Shown here: positions 8,492 through 17,152 of the stretch, in pieces
How the letters are laid out: each line of letters begins with the position of its first letter
Position numbering within the stretch: position 1 is the first letter of the stretch
Assembly: GCA_027486415.1 (NCBI GenBank)
Contig: JAIXPC010000002.1
Span: forward strand, 682,001 to 746,000
From: Sphingomonadales bacterium
GTDB taxonomy: Bacteria; Pseudomonadota; Alphaproteobacteria; Sphingomonadales; Sphingomonadaceae
Direction: 5' to 3'
DNA: 64,000 nucleotides
The notes under the pieces: model-generated
Told to the model about the DNA's origin: nothing
Databases searched by the model: none
Seen by the model: only the letters and a program-made list of their open reading frames with translations
Position numbers and translations under genes: made by a program

Positions 8492-11023
8492 ATGACCACC
8501 ATCACTGCCACCGCTTCCGCCGAAACCACCGCCGCGCCCGCCCCGTCGGCGCTGGACACCGCCATTGCAACCGCCTGCCAGCGCATCGCGCCGCTGTGGC
8601 CGCTGAAGCATTTCGTGGCGGTCAACCCCTTCCTGGGCTTCACCGGGCAAAGCTTTGCCGCCACCAGCGCCACGCTGCGCCGCGTCGCCAAGGTGGACAT
8701 GCTGATGCCGCGCGATTTCTACCGCCGCGCGCTGATCGACGGCATCATCACCGACGAGGATATCGCCCACGCCCTGCACCGGGCACCCGCCAACGCCGCC
8801 GTGCCGGCCGATGTTGCCTCCGCCCGCGCCGCGCTCGCTCGCGATCCCGCCGCCCGCGCCAGCGGCCCCGGCGTTGTCGCCACCATCGCCGAAGTGCTCG
8901 ACCGGCTGTCGGCGGGTGACCGCCAGGCCAGCCGCACCGCCTTCATGGTTGATGAAATCTCGCGCTGGTGCGCGGCCTATTTCGACGAAGGCCAGGCCAG
9001 CTGGCAGATGCCGGCGCGCGGGGCGTCGCCGTGGGCGGCGTGGCGCGACACGATGCGCCACGATCGCAATGCCGAAGCGCTGGGCGTGAAGAATTTCCGC
9101 GCCATCGTCGCCGGCCTGCCCGCCGATCCGGTGGCTGCCATCGGCCATATCGTCGCCGAAATCGGCATCCCGGAACGGGCGCAGGCGGATTATCTTCACC
9201 GTGCGCTGTTCGATATCGGCGGCTGGGCGGCCTATGTCCGCTACCTCGTCTGGGACAACAATCTCTATGGCCGGGACGACAACCGGCTGGTGGAGCTGCT
9301 CGCCATCCGCATGGCCTGGGGCTATGCCCTGTTCCGCCAGCGCAGCGATGCGGAATTCCAGGCGGCATGGGCGGCCGAAATGCGGCAGGCGGCGGAATTG
9401 CCGGATGATGCCGGCCTGTCCGCCGATCCCGAACTCGCCATCGATCTGCTGTTCCAGGATGCCTATGAAGCCGCGTGGCAGCGCCAGCTGATCGAGAAGC
9501 TGGCGCAGGGCCGCGATGTCCGCCCGCCGGCCCTCACCCGCAAGCCGCTGCAGGCCGCCTTCTGCATCGACGTGCGGTCCGAAGTCTATCGCCGCGCGCT
9601 GGAAGGCGTGGTGCCCAGCTGCGAGACCATCGGGTTCGCCGGCTTCTTCGGCTATCCCATCGAATATATCCCCATCGGCCGCGAAACCGGCGGCGCGCAC
9701 TGCCCGGTGCTGCTCACCCCGGCCTTCACCATCACCGAAATGGTCAGCGGCGCGTCCGACAATGACGAGATCGAGGTGCTGGGCCTGCGCCTGCTGCGCC
9801 GCCGAGCCGCCAAGGCGTGGAAGAGCTTCAAGCAGTCCGCCGTCTCCAGCTTCACCTATGTCGAAGCCATGGGCCTGGCCTTTGCGCCCAAGCTGGCCGG
9901 CGACGCGCTCGGCCTCACCCGCACCGTGTCCGATCCCAACACCGATGGGCTGGATGGCAACGTGATCGGCAAGCTGGGCCCGCGCCTTGATCCGCGCGTG
10001 GTGGGTGGCCGCATGACCGGGCTGAACGCCGATCAGCGGCTGAACCAGGCCGAAGCCGTGCTGCGCGGCATGAGCCTGACGCGCGATTTCGCCCGCCTCG
10101 TCCTGCTCGCCGGCCATGGCAGCACCACGGCCAACAATCCGCACGCCTCCGGCCTCGATTGCGGGGCCTGCGGCGGCCACACCGGCGAAGCCAGCGCCCG
10201 CATCGCCGCCGGCATCCTCAACGATCCCGCCGTCCGCATCGGGCTGAAAAGCCGCGGCATCACCATCCCCGACGACACCTGGTTCCTGGGCGCCCTGCAC
10301 GACACCACCACCGACGATGTGACGATCTTCGACACTTGCCAGGTGCCGGCGGCGCTGCGCGGCGAACTGGCGGAACTGGGCGACTGGCTGGGCCGCGCCT
10401 CGGCCATCGCCCGGCGCGAACGGGCCGGCCTGCTGGCCATTGATCCGGCCGGCGATGTCGACGCGCAGATCCACCACCGCAGCCGCGACTGGGCGCAGGT
10501 GCGCCCGGAATGGGGCCTGGCCGGCAACGGCGCCTTCATCGCCGCGCCGCGCGAACGCACGCTCGGCATCGATCTGGGCGGCCGCAGCTTCCTGCACAAT
10601 TACGACTGGAAGCAGGATGACGGCTTTGGCGTGCTGAAACTGATCATGACCGCGCCGATGGTCGTCGCCTCGTGGATCAACCTCCAATATTACGGATCAA
10701 CCGTGAACAACCGCGTCTGGGGCGCCGGCAACAAGGTGCTGCACAACGTGGTCGGCACGCTGGGCGTGCTGGAAGGCAATGCCGGCGACCTGAAGACGGG
10801 CCTTGCCTGGCAATCGGTGCACGACGGCGACAAGCTGATCCACGAACCGCTGCGCCTCAATGTCTTCATCGAAGCCCCGCTGGACGCGATGACCGACATC
10901 ATCATGGCCGCGCCGATGGTGAAGGACCTGGTGGACAACCAGTGGCTGCACCTGTGGGCGCTGGACGATGCGGGCCGGGTCTCGCACCGCTACAGCCATG
11001 ATGGGGAGTGGACGGCAATCTGA
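8492..11023 (+). CDS. dabA: DabA: DUF2309 zinc protein of the DAB inorganic carbon transporter
   Basis: The 843-residue soluble protein is a DUF2309 member. Its beta-carbonic-anhydrase-like zinc site is intact: C358 and D360 in FCIDVRSE, H542 in LLAGHGSTTANNP and C557 in SGLDCGACGGH. The spacing (+2 and +15) equals that of the characterised Halothiobacillus DabA residues C351, D353, H524 and C539. The N-terminal PLWPLKHFVAVNPF is also typical. The start is the ATG at 8492; a longer open frame upstream lies inside dabB in another phase. With DabB it should convert CO2 to bicarbonate in the cytoplasm in an energy-driven, one-way fashion. A terminator hairpin follows at 11028. Confidence 0.92.
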   Translation: MTTITATASAETTAAPAPSALDTAIATACQRIAPLWPLKHFVAVNPFLGFTGQSFAATSATLRRVAKVDMLMPRDFYRRALIDGIITDEDIAHALHRAPANAAVPADVASARAALARDPAARASGPGVVATIAEVLDRLSAGDRQASRTAFMVDEISRWCAAYFDEGQASWQMPARGASPWAAWRDTMRHDRNAEALGVKNFRAIVAGLPADPVAAIGHIVAEIGIPERAQADYLHRALFDIGGWAAYVRYLVWDNNLYGRDDNRLVELLAIRMAWGYALFRQRSDAEFQAAWAAEMRQAAELPDDAGLSADPELAIDLLFQDAYEAAWQRQLIEKLAQGRDVRPPALTRKPLQAAFCIDVRSEVYRRALEGVVPSCETIGFAGFFGYPIEYIPIGRETGGAHCPVLLTPAFTITEMVSGASDNDEIEVLGLRLLRRRAAKAWKSFKQSAVSSFTYVEAMGLAFAPKLAGDALGLTRTVSDPNTDGLDGNVIGKLGPRLDPRVVGGRMTGLNADQRLNQAEAVLRGMSLTRDFARLVLLAGHGSTTANNPHASGLDCGACGGHTGEASARIAAGILNDPAVRIGLKSRGITIPDDTWFLGALHDTTTDDVTIFDTCQVPAALRGELAELGDWLGRASAIARRERAGLLAIDPAGDVDAQIHHRSRDWAQVRPEWGLAGNGAFIAAPRERTLGIDLGGRSFLHNYDWKQDDGFGVLKLIMTAPMVVASWINLQYYGSTVNNRVWGAGNKVLHNVVGTLGVLEGNAGDLKTGLAWQSVHDGDKLIHEPLRLNVFIEAPLDAMTDIIMAAPMVKDLVDNQWLHLWALDDAGRVSHRYSHDGEWTAI

Positions 11024-11027
11024 CGGG

Positions 11028-11049
11028 GAGGGGGGCGACACCCCCCCTC
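11028..11049 (+). terminator. Intrinsic terminator after dabA
   Basis: An 8-bp stem GAGGGGGG/CCCCCCTC with a 6-nt loop begins 4 nt after the dabA stop and runs into TTTCCTTCC. It separates the dab operon from the permease gene at 11087. Confidence 0.7.
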
Positions 11050-11086
11050 TTTCCTTCCGCGTCCGCCATCGCCATGATGGCCCGGC

Positions 11087-12181
11087 ATGACACCGCCCCC
11101 CACCACCGACGAACCGCCGTTTGTCCCCCCGGTCGCGCCGCCGGTCGCACCGCCGCTGCAGGTCGATGACAGCGGGCGCTGGTTCCGGCGCACGCTGGCG
11201 GTGATGGCCGGCGTCGGGCTGGCGGTGATGCTGTGGCAATTGCAGCAATTGCTGCTGGTGCTGTTCGCCAGCGCGCTGGTCGGCCTGATGTTCAGCGATT
11301 TTGCCGCGCTGCTGCAGCGCCGGCTGCACCTGCCGTTCGCGCTGGCGATCACCGCAGCGGTGCTGATCCCGCTGATTGCGCTGGTGGTGATCTTCGGCCT
11401 GTTCGGCACCATGATGGTCGAACAGTTCGTCATCCTGTCCGAACAATTCCCCGAGGCGCTGGCGCGGGTGGAGGCATGGGTGCGGGCAACGCCGGTGGGC
11501 AACGACGTCATTTCCCACCTCAATGATTTCGCGCCGCGCATGGAACAGGTGGTCGGCTTTGCACAGGCGACGCTGGCCAACATCGGATCGGCGCTCACCG
11601 GGCTGGCCGTGGTGCTGGTCTCCGCGCTCTATCTGGCCGCGCAGCCGCGGCTGTATGTCGATGGCCTGATCGCCATGTTGCCGCAGCCGCGCCGCGCCCC
11701 GGCGATGGAGCTGGTGCAGGCGGTGCGCCAGTCGCTCACCGCGTGGCTGAAGGGGCAGGCGATCGGCATGGCCTTTGTCGCTGTCGGCACGTCGATCGGA
11801 TTGTGGCTGGTGGGTCTGCCGTCGCCGCTCGCCATCGGGCTGGTGGCGGGCCTGTGCGAATTCGTGCCCTATCTGGGGGTCATCCTGGTTGCCGTGCCCA
11901 CGGTGATCCTGGGCTTTGGCCAGGGAGGTGATACCGGGCTGTTCACCATCATCGCGCTGGTGGTGGTGCAGCAGTTGCAGGGCAATCTGGTGATGCCGAT
12001 CGCGCAAAAGACCTTTGGCGACCTGCCGCCGGTGCTCACCATCTTCAGCCTGATCGCGGCCGGCACGCTGATGGGGCCGCTGGGCGTCATTCTGGCGGTG
12101 CCGCTGGCCGTGGTCGGCATGGCGCTGTTGAAGGTAAGGCTGGCGCGATTGGGCCGGCACTCGCCGCTCACTGGCGGTTGA
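11087..12181 (+). CDS. AI-2E family (PerM-like) transporter
   Basis: The 364-residue product is a PF01594-type permease. It has a Pro-rich cytoplasmic N-terminus (residues 2-25), two leading membrane helices, a long soluble stretch rich in amphipathic helix, and a C-terminal membrane core. The core includes GLPSPLAIGLVAGLCEFVPYLG and the typical ending ILAVPLAVVGMALLK. Family members include the autoinducer-2 exporter TqsA but also Na+/H+ antiporters and permeases of unknown cargo, so the substrate is open. The ATG has no strong Shine-Dalgarno sequence. It is separated from dabA by a terminator. Confidence 0.85.
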   Translation: MTPPPTTDEPPFVPPVAPPVAPPLQVDDSGRWFRRTLAVMAGVGLAVMLWQLQQLLLVLFASALVGLMFSDFAALLQRRLHLPFALAITAAVLIPLIALVVIFGLFGTMMVEQFVILSEQFPEALARVEAWVRATPVGNDVISHLNDFAPRMEQVVGFAQATLANIGSALTGLAVVLVSALYLAAQPRLYVDGLIAMLPQPRRAPAMELVQAVRQSLTAWLKGQAIGMAFVAVGTSIGLWLVGLPSPLAIGLVAGLCEFVPYLGVILVAVPTVILGFGQGGDTGLFTIIALVVVQQLQGNLVMPIAQKTFGDLPPVLTIFSLIAAGTLMGPLGVILAVPLAVVGMALLKVRLARLGRHSPLTGG

Positions 12182-12227
12182 TGCCCTTGCACCGCCCGCC
12201 GGGGCGTGTATCAGCCGCCGGCAGATC

Positions 12228-13328
12228 ATGTCGCAATCCCCGTCACCCCACCCGGCCTTCCTGCTGATCGACCGTTCCGCCGTGCTGTTCTGCGGCGTGG
12301 CGGCGGGCATTGCCATTGGCCTGGCCTTTGCCCCCCAGCTGGAGGCGTGGCGCGCCGACGCGCCGGCACCCGCCGTGGCCGCAGCGGCACCACCGCAGCA
12401 GCTGGATGCCGAAGGCCTGCCGACCGACGTGGCCGATGCCGGCGAGGTGCCGCCCGGCCTGCTGCGCGCGGTGGCCGAAAAGCGCCCGTTCCGCATCGGT
12501 GTGTTTGGCGACAGTTTTGGCGATGGCCTGTGGTCGGCGCTGTACAACCAGCTGCCCCGGCGGGAAGCCTTCCAGGTGCTGCGCTATTCCGAACAGGCGA
12601 CCGGATTCACCCGTTATCGCCAGACCAACCTGGAAGACCGGCTGGCGACCCACCTGGCCGAAGGGCCGGTGGACGTGGCGGTGATCAGCTTTGGTGCCAA
12701 CGATGTTCAGGGCCTGTTTGTCGATGGCAAGGTGGCGCCGCTGCTGTCGCCGGCGTGGCAGGCCGAAATCGGCGCGCGCATCACCCGATATGTGAAGGCG
12801 TTGCAGGCGCAGGGGGCCAGCGTTGTCTGGATCGGCCTGCCGGTGATGCGCGATGCCGCCTATGATGGCCAGGTGCAGGGGCTCAATGCCTTTTACGCGA
12901 AGCTGCTCGCCCCGCTGGGCGTGCCGTTCATCGACACTCGCGCAGCCGCTGCCGATGCCGCTGGCCGCTATGCATCCCATCTGCCCGGCAAGGATGGCGT
13001 GCCGTGGTTGGTGCGCGCCGGCGACGGCGTGCACATGAGCATGAAGGGCTATCGCCTGCTGACCGATGCGCTGGCGACCCGGCTGCGCGCCTGGGGCGAA
13101 ACGGCCCGCGCCGGCAAGAGCGTGACGGCAACGCAGGTTCCGCCACCCGTGGCGCTGCCACCGGCAGCCGTTGTCACCCGTGCGCCGGCACAGGCTGCGC
13201 CAGCGGCAGCAGAATCCGGCATCCTGCCCGCTCCCGCCCCGGCCGCCCCGCCGCCTGCGGAGCCGGCCGCGCCGCCCGTCGATCTGCTGCCACCGCCGGC
13301 TGACGCCGCCGAACCGCCCAAGGGCTGA
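12228..13328 (+). CDS. Periplasmic SGNH hydrolase, DUF459-like (first of two)
   Basis: The 366-residue protein has a membrane anchor or signal segment at about residues 15-38. An SGNH fold follows: nucleophile S96 in GVFGDSFGDG, a GAND block (SFGANDVQG) and the catalytic pair D266/H269 in GDGVHMS. The last 80 residues are a low-complexity Pro/Ala linker. Such enzymes move or remove acetyl groups on exported polysaccharides or peptidoglycan. Its stop overlaps the next start by 1 nt (TGATG), and three more coupled genes follow, so it likely works with the MBOAT protein encoded downstream. The substrate is not known. Confidence 0.8.
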   Translation: MSQSPSPHPAFLLIDRSAVLFCGVAAGIAIGLAFAPQLEAWRADAPAPAVAAAAPPQQLDAEGLPTDVADAGEVPPGLLRAVAEKRPFRIGVFGDSFGDGLWSALYNQLPRREAFQVLRYSEQATGFTRYRQTNLEDRLATHLAEGPVDVAVISFGANDVQGLFVDGKVAPLLSPAWQAEIGARITRYVKALQAQGASVVWIGLPVMRDAAYDGQVQGLNAFYAKLLAPLGVPFIDTRAAAADAAGRYASHLPGKDGVPWLVRAGDGVHMSMKGYRLLTDALATRLRAWGETARAGKSVTATQVPPPVALPPAAVVTRAPAQAAPAAAESGILPAPAPAAPPPAEPAAPPVDLLPPPADAAEPPKG

Positions 13329-14635
13329 TGGCGGCGCTCGCCACCATCGCACTTGCCGCTGCCCCGTGCGTGGCGGCATTGTGCGGGGCCGATCTCCTGG
13401 CCGGCGTGCCGCTCACCCCGGCCCAGATGCCAACCGATCGCCCGGTGCACATCGTGCAGATCGGCGATTCGCACACTGCCGGCGACGCCATTACCAGCGC
13501 GCTGAGAGAAGCGCTGCAGGCCCGGCTGGGCAATGGCGGGCGCGGGCTGATGCCGCCGGGCCGTCCCCATGCCGGCGTGCGCCTGCGCGGTGTTTCCATA
13601 ACGCAATCAGGCGGCTGGAGCGCGCGTGGACTGTTTGGCAGTGGCGCTGCCGAGCCGTGGCCGCCGCGCGGCATCACCGGCTACACCCTCACCAGCAGCA
13701 GCCCCGGCGCGTCGCTGTCGCTCACCGCCGATGCCAGTTTCACCGCCTTTGGCGTGTGTGTCGCCACGAGCGCCGACGGCCCGCACCTGCAGCTGACGCT
13801 GGGCACCGACACGCAGGAATTGGCCTTTGTCGGCGACGGCCCCGAATGCCGCCGCATCGTGCCGGCTGTTGCCACCGACAGCGCGCGGCTCGAACTGATC
13901 AGCGGCGATGCCATCGTCACCGCCTGGTGGGTGGAACGGCCCACCGGCGTGGTCGTCTCCAATCTGGGTGTGCCTGGATCGCAGCTGCAATTCCTGGGCC
14001 GCGCCGATGATGCCACCATCGCCGCGCAATTCCGCGCCCTGCCGCCAGACCTGATCATCCTCGCCTTTGGCACCAACGAGGGTTTTGCGCCGTTTTTCGA
14101 TGCAACGCGGCTGGAAAGCCAGATTCGCGAACAGGTTGCGCGGATTCGACGACTGGCCGGCACTGTGCCGATCCTGCTGATCGGGCCGCCCGACGCTGCC
14201 AGCCGCAACACCGAACTGCGCCGCAATGCGCCGTGGGAAGCGACCGATTGCAACAGTGCCATCCAGCGCACGCCGGGCCGCCTGCCGGTGGAAGGCCTGG
14301 ATATCCCGCTGTGGATCGACGAGGGCGGGTCGCTCGCACCGGATCCCGTGCAGTTTTCCGGCCCGGTGCCGCGCGCCGTGCGGCGTGGCCTGCCGCTGTT
14401 CAACCCGCCTGCGCTGGCTGCGGCCAGCGCCGTGCAGCGCCGGCTGGCGGGCGAACTGGGCGTCGCCTTCTGGGATTGGCGGGCGCGGCAGGGCGGGGCT
14501 TGTGCGGCGGTGCGCTGGATGCAATCGGGGCTGATGGGCCCTGATTTCATTCACTATTCCCCGACCGGCGGCGCGGAGGTGGCGCGGATGCTGCTTGCCG
14601 ATCTGGACGCAGCGCGGACCGCAGGCGGCCACTGA
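13328..14635 (+). CDS. Periplasmic SGNH/GDSL hydrolase (second of two)
   Basis: The 435-residue product begins with a signal peptide (about residues 1-17). It carries nucleophile S48 in QIGDSHTAGD, a Gly block, the Asn-containing FGTNEGF and the catalytic D406/H409 in GPDFIHYSP. GDSHT-type enzymes include peptidoglycan O-acetyl transfer and esterase proteins (PatB/Ape1-like). It shares little with the first SGNH protein, so this is a pairing of two different subfamilies and not a simple duplication. The start overlaps the upstream stop, and its own stop overlaps the MBOAT start, in both cases by 1 nt. Confidence 0.8.
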   Translation: MAALATIALAAAPCVAALCGADLLAGVPLTPAQMPTDRPVHIVQIGDSHTAGDAITSALREALQARLGNGGRGLMPPGRPHAGVRLRGVSITQSGGWSARGLFGSGAAEPWPPRGITGYTLTSSSPGASLSLTADASFTAFGVCVATSADGPHLQLTLGTDTQELAFVGDGPECRRIVPAVATDSARLELISGDAIVTAWWVERPTGVVVSNLGVPGSQLQFLGRADDATIAAQFRALPPDLIILAFGTNEGFAPFFDATRLESQIREQVARIRRLAGTVPILLIGPPDAASRNTELRRNAPWEATDCNSAIQRTPGRLPVEGLDIPLWIDEGGSLAPDPVQFSGPVPRAVRRGLPLFNPPALAAASAVQRRLAGELGVAFWDWRARQGGACAAVRWMQSGLMGPDFIHYSPTGGAEVARMLLADLDAARTAGGH

Positions 14636-16047
14636 TGCTGTTTCCCACGCTGGATTTCGGCCTGTTCTTCCTGCCTGTCCTGCTGCTGGTGTGGACGGTG
14701 GGGCAGGCGTCGAACGAATGGCGCAAGATCATCCTGCTGCTCGCCAGCTGGATCTTCTATGGCGCGTGGGACTGGCGCTTCGTGCTGCTGCTGATCGCGT
14801 CGGCCGCGCTCAACTGGGGCTGCGCGCAGGCGATCCAGCGCCGGCTGGACGACGGCCGCAGCGCCCAGCCCTGGCTTGGCCTCGGCGTCGCGGCCAACCT
14901 CGCGATATTGGGCTTTTTCAAGTATTTCGGCTTCTTTATCGATCAATTGGCGCCGCTGCTGGTCAAGGCTGGCTGGGGCCGTGACCTGCCGCTGATCGAG
15001 GTGATCCTGCCCGTCGGCATCAGCTTCTTCACCTTCCAGGGCATGAGCTATCTGATCGACATCGCCCGCCGCCAGACGGCGCCGGCGACCTTTCTTGATA
15101 CCACCCTGCTGATGAGCTTCTTCCCTCACCTCGTCGCCGGGCCGATCGTGCGCGCGAGCCACCTGGTGCCGCAGTTCGCCCGCGTGCCGAAACTGACGCG
15201 CGGCATGGTCGCCACCGCGCTGATCCTGATCTGCTGGGGCCTGTTCAAGAAGACGGTGATCGCCAGCGAACTGGCCACGGGCCTCGTCGACAAGGCGTTC
15301 TTTGATCCGACCGCGCAATCCGGCCTTGATCTGCTCGCGGGTGCCTATGGCTATGCTGTTCAGATCTATTGCGATTTTTCGGCCTATTCCGACATGGCGG
15401 TGGGGCTGGCGGCGCTGCTGGGCTATCGTTTCCCGCGCAATTTCTTGTCGCCCTATCGTTCAGGCTCGTTGCAGGAATTCTGGCGGCGCTGGCACATCTC
15501 GCTGTCGTCGTGGCTGCGCGACTATCTCTACATCAGCCTGGGCGGCAACCGGGGCGGCGTGTGGTTCATCTGCCGCAACCTGATGATCACCATGCTGCTC
15601 GGCGGCTTCTGGCACGGCGCCAAATGGACCTTCCTGATCTGGGGCGCCCTGCACGGCGGCGTGCTGGCCATCGAACGTCTGTGGCGCGAATGGCGACCGG
15701 CGGGCCTTCCCGCGCTGCCCAGGCCGCTGGCGATCCTGATCATCTTCCACATCGTCGTGGCCGGCTGGATCTTCTTCCGCGCTGACACGCTGGATGGCGC
15801 GCTCGCCTTCTTCACCCAGCTGTGGGCGTTCCGTCCCGGCGTGGCGCTGGCCAGTCCGTTGCTGTGCGGACTGATCGCCTTCGGCCTGGCCATCCACTTC
15901 ACCCCGCCCGCCTTGCTGCCCGCCCTGGGCCGGCGGGTGGCGGCGTGGCCGGCGCCGCTGCTGGGGCTGGCGACCGGGCTGGCGATCCTGATCGTCGATG
16001 CCATGCGCTTCGAAGGCGTCGCGGCCTTCATCTATTACCAGTTCTGA
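14635..16047 (+). CDS. MBOAT O-acyltransferase (AlgI/PatA-like)
   Basis: The 470-residue polytopic membrane protein moves acyl groups across the inner membrane onto exported polymers. It contains PVGISFFTFQGMSYLID, the QIYCDFSAYSDMAVGLA block, the FWRRWHISLSSWLRDYLY motif, and the two conserved histidines H327 (GGFWHGAKWTF) and H340 (WGALHGG). These are shared with alginate AlgI and peptidoglycan PatA. It is flanked by two SGNH hydrolases and a small one-TM protein, so a complete O-acetylation machine is likely. No alginate synthesis gene is in the window; peptidoglycan or a sphingan-type exopolysaccharide are both possible targets. Confidence 0.92.
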   Translation: MLFPTLDFGLFFLPVLLLVWTVGQASNEWRKIILLLASWIFYGAWDWRFVLLLIASAALNWGCAQAIQRRLDDGRSAQPWLGLGVAANLAILGFFKYFGFFIDQLAPLLVKAGWGRDLPLIEVILPVGISFFTFQGMSYLIDIARRQTAPATFLDTTLLMSFFPHLVAGPIVRASHLVPQFARVPKLTRGMVATALILICWGLFKKTVIASELATGLVDKAFFDPTAQSGLDLLAGAYGYAVQIYCDFSAYSDMAVGLAALLGYRFPRNFLSPYRSGSLQEFWRRWHISLSSWLRDYLYISLGGNRGGVWFICRNLMITMLLGGFWHGAKWTFLIWGALHGGVLAIERLWREWRPAGLPALPRPLAILIIFHIVVAGWIFFRADTLDGALAFFTQLWAFRPGVALASPLLCGLIAFGLAIHFTPPALLPALGRRVAAWPAPLLGLATGLAILIVDAMRFEGVAAFIYYQF

Positions 16048-16058
16048 CGGAGGCAGAG

Positions 16059-16379
16059 ATGGCTGATGCGTTCGAGTCCCCGGTCGATGTGGCGGCTGAC
16101 GAGCGCGGGCTTTCCGGCCTGGGGCAGATGGCGATCGTCATCATCGTTGCCGTCGTCACGCTGGCGTTGCTGAACGCCCATGCGCTGGCAGCGTGGGCCG
16201 ACACGCTGGAACCCGGCGCGCGCAGCGCCCGCATCGGCGATGCCGCGCACGCGCTGGCGGATCGCACCGCCGCACGCGGGTTTGATGGCCCGCGCGCGAC
16301 GCTGCATGATCAGTGGAACCGGGCCAAGGCGGCGCGCTGGTCCGGACAATCCCGGCCGGATCAGGCGCCGGCCGAATAA
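16059..16379 (+). CDS. Small single-TM protein of the O-acetylation operon
   Basis: The product has 106 residues: an acidic N-terminus, one membrane helix (about residues 24-44) and an Ala/Arg-rich tail that should lie in the periplasm. GGAGG lies a few nt before the ATG, and the gene starts 11 nt after the MBOAT stop. No known family is recognised. Its place at the end of an MBOAT/SGNH operon recalls the small membrane partners of other MBOAT systems, but that comparison rests on position and topology only. The 3' end lies 3 nt from the opposing SleB gene. Confidence 0.7.
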   Translation: MADAFESPVDVAADERGLSGLGQMAIVIIVAVVTLALLNAHALAAWADTLEPGARSARIGDAAHALADRTAARGFDGPRATLHDQWNRAKAARWSGQSRPDQAPAE

Positions 16380-16382
16380 GCC

Positions 16383-16922
16383 TCAACGATAGAAATCGTG
16401 ATCGTCGAGCCGCGCCACCTTGGTGCGGCCGCGGAAAAAGCTGTTGGGCCGTGCCCAGTTGGCGTGAAAATAAAGCGCGCCCCTGGAATGGTCACGGGCT
16501 TCGCCGGCCAGCACGGTGCGCGCCACGTCGACGGCCTCGGCCCACGCCTCGCTCTTGCGGTTGGGGTGGTAGCGGTTGAGGCGGAAAAACTGGCCGGGCT
16601 GGTTGGCCACGTCGCACACATTGTCGCCGAAACCCTGCTTCACGCGGTTCATCAGGACGTGGGCAACGGCGATCTTGCCTTCGCGGGGCTGGTTGCCGGC
16701 TTCGTGATGGACCACCTTGGCGATGCAGGTGACATGGCGGTCATTGAGCTCGGGCGGCGCTGTTTCAGCGGCTTCGCCGACGACGATTTCCGTCGCTGTT
16801 GTCTGGGCAGGAATATCGATCACCGCCGGCTGGGCAAAGCCGACATGGCCAATGGCCAGGGCCGAGGTGAGCGCAACGGCGGCAAACGCCGCCTGCATCT
16901 GAAGACGTGGTGTAAGGTTCAC
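16383..16922 (-). CDS. Cell wall hydrolase, SleB family
   Basis: The 179-residue protein has an N-terminal signal or membrane segment (residues 9-31), a linker, and a Hydrolase_2 (SleB) domain from about residue 62. The likely catalytic E74 sits in KVVHHEAGNQPREGKIAVAHVLMNRV; FHANW lies near the end. SleB-type enzymes are lytic transglycosylases or amidases acting on peptidoglycan. In non-sporulating proteobacteria the role is general wall turnover. It converges on the O-acetylation operon, of interest because O-acetylation controls lytic enzymes. The 230-bp gap upstream (16923-17152) shows no gene. Confidence 0.88.
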   Translation of the reverse strand: MNLTPRLQMQAAFAAVALTSALAIGHVGFAQPAVIDIPAQTTATEIVVGEAAETAPPELNDRHVTCIAKVVHHEAGNQPREGKIAVAHVLMNRVKQGFGDNVCDVANQPGQFFRLNRYHPNRKSEAWAEAVDVARTVLAGEARDHSRGALYFHANWARPNSFFRGRTKVARLDDHDFYR

Positions 16923-17152
16923 TCTGAGTGCCGAAACTGCGCCCCCGCGGCGATTGACGGAAAAAACGGCTCCACCAACGCGACGGACACGACGTGCAGA
17001 AACGCCCGATAACCTGGTGCGCTTCAGCCCTTCGAAAGAATGCGGGGTGGTCGCTTATTCACCATTCGTCAATGAAGCAACGACGAAATGCCCTGACGCG
17101 ACGACCAACCGCAGATATGTGGCACCAACATCGTGGCTGGCGCCGTTGAAAC

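Noticed and set aside
8396-10687. 763-codon minus-strand frame opposite dabA
   Set aside because: Shadow of the dabA coding frame, with the zinc-site protein clearly encoded on the plus strand.
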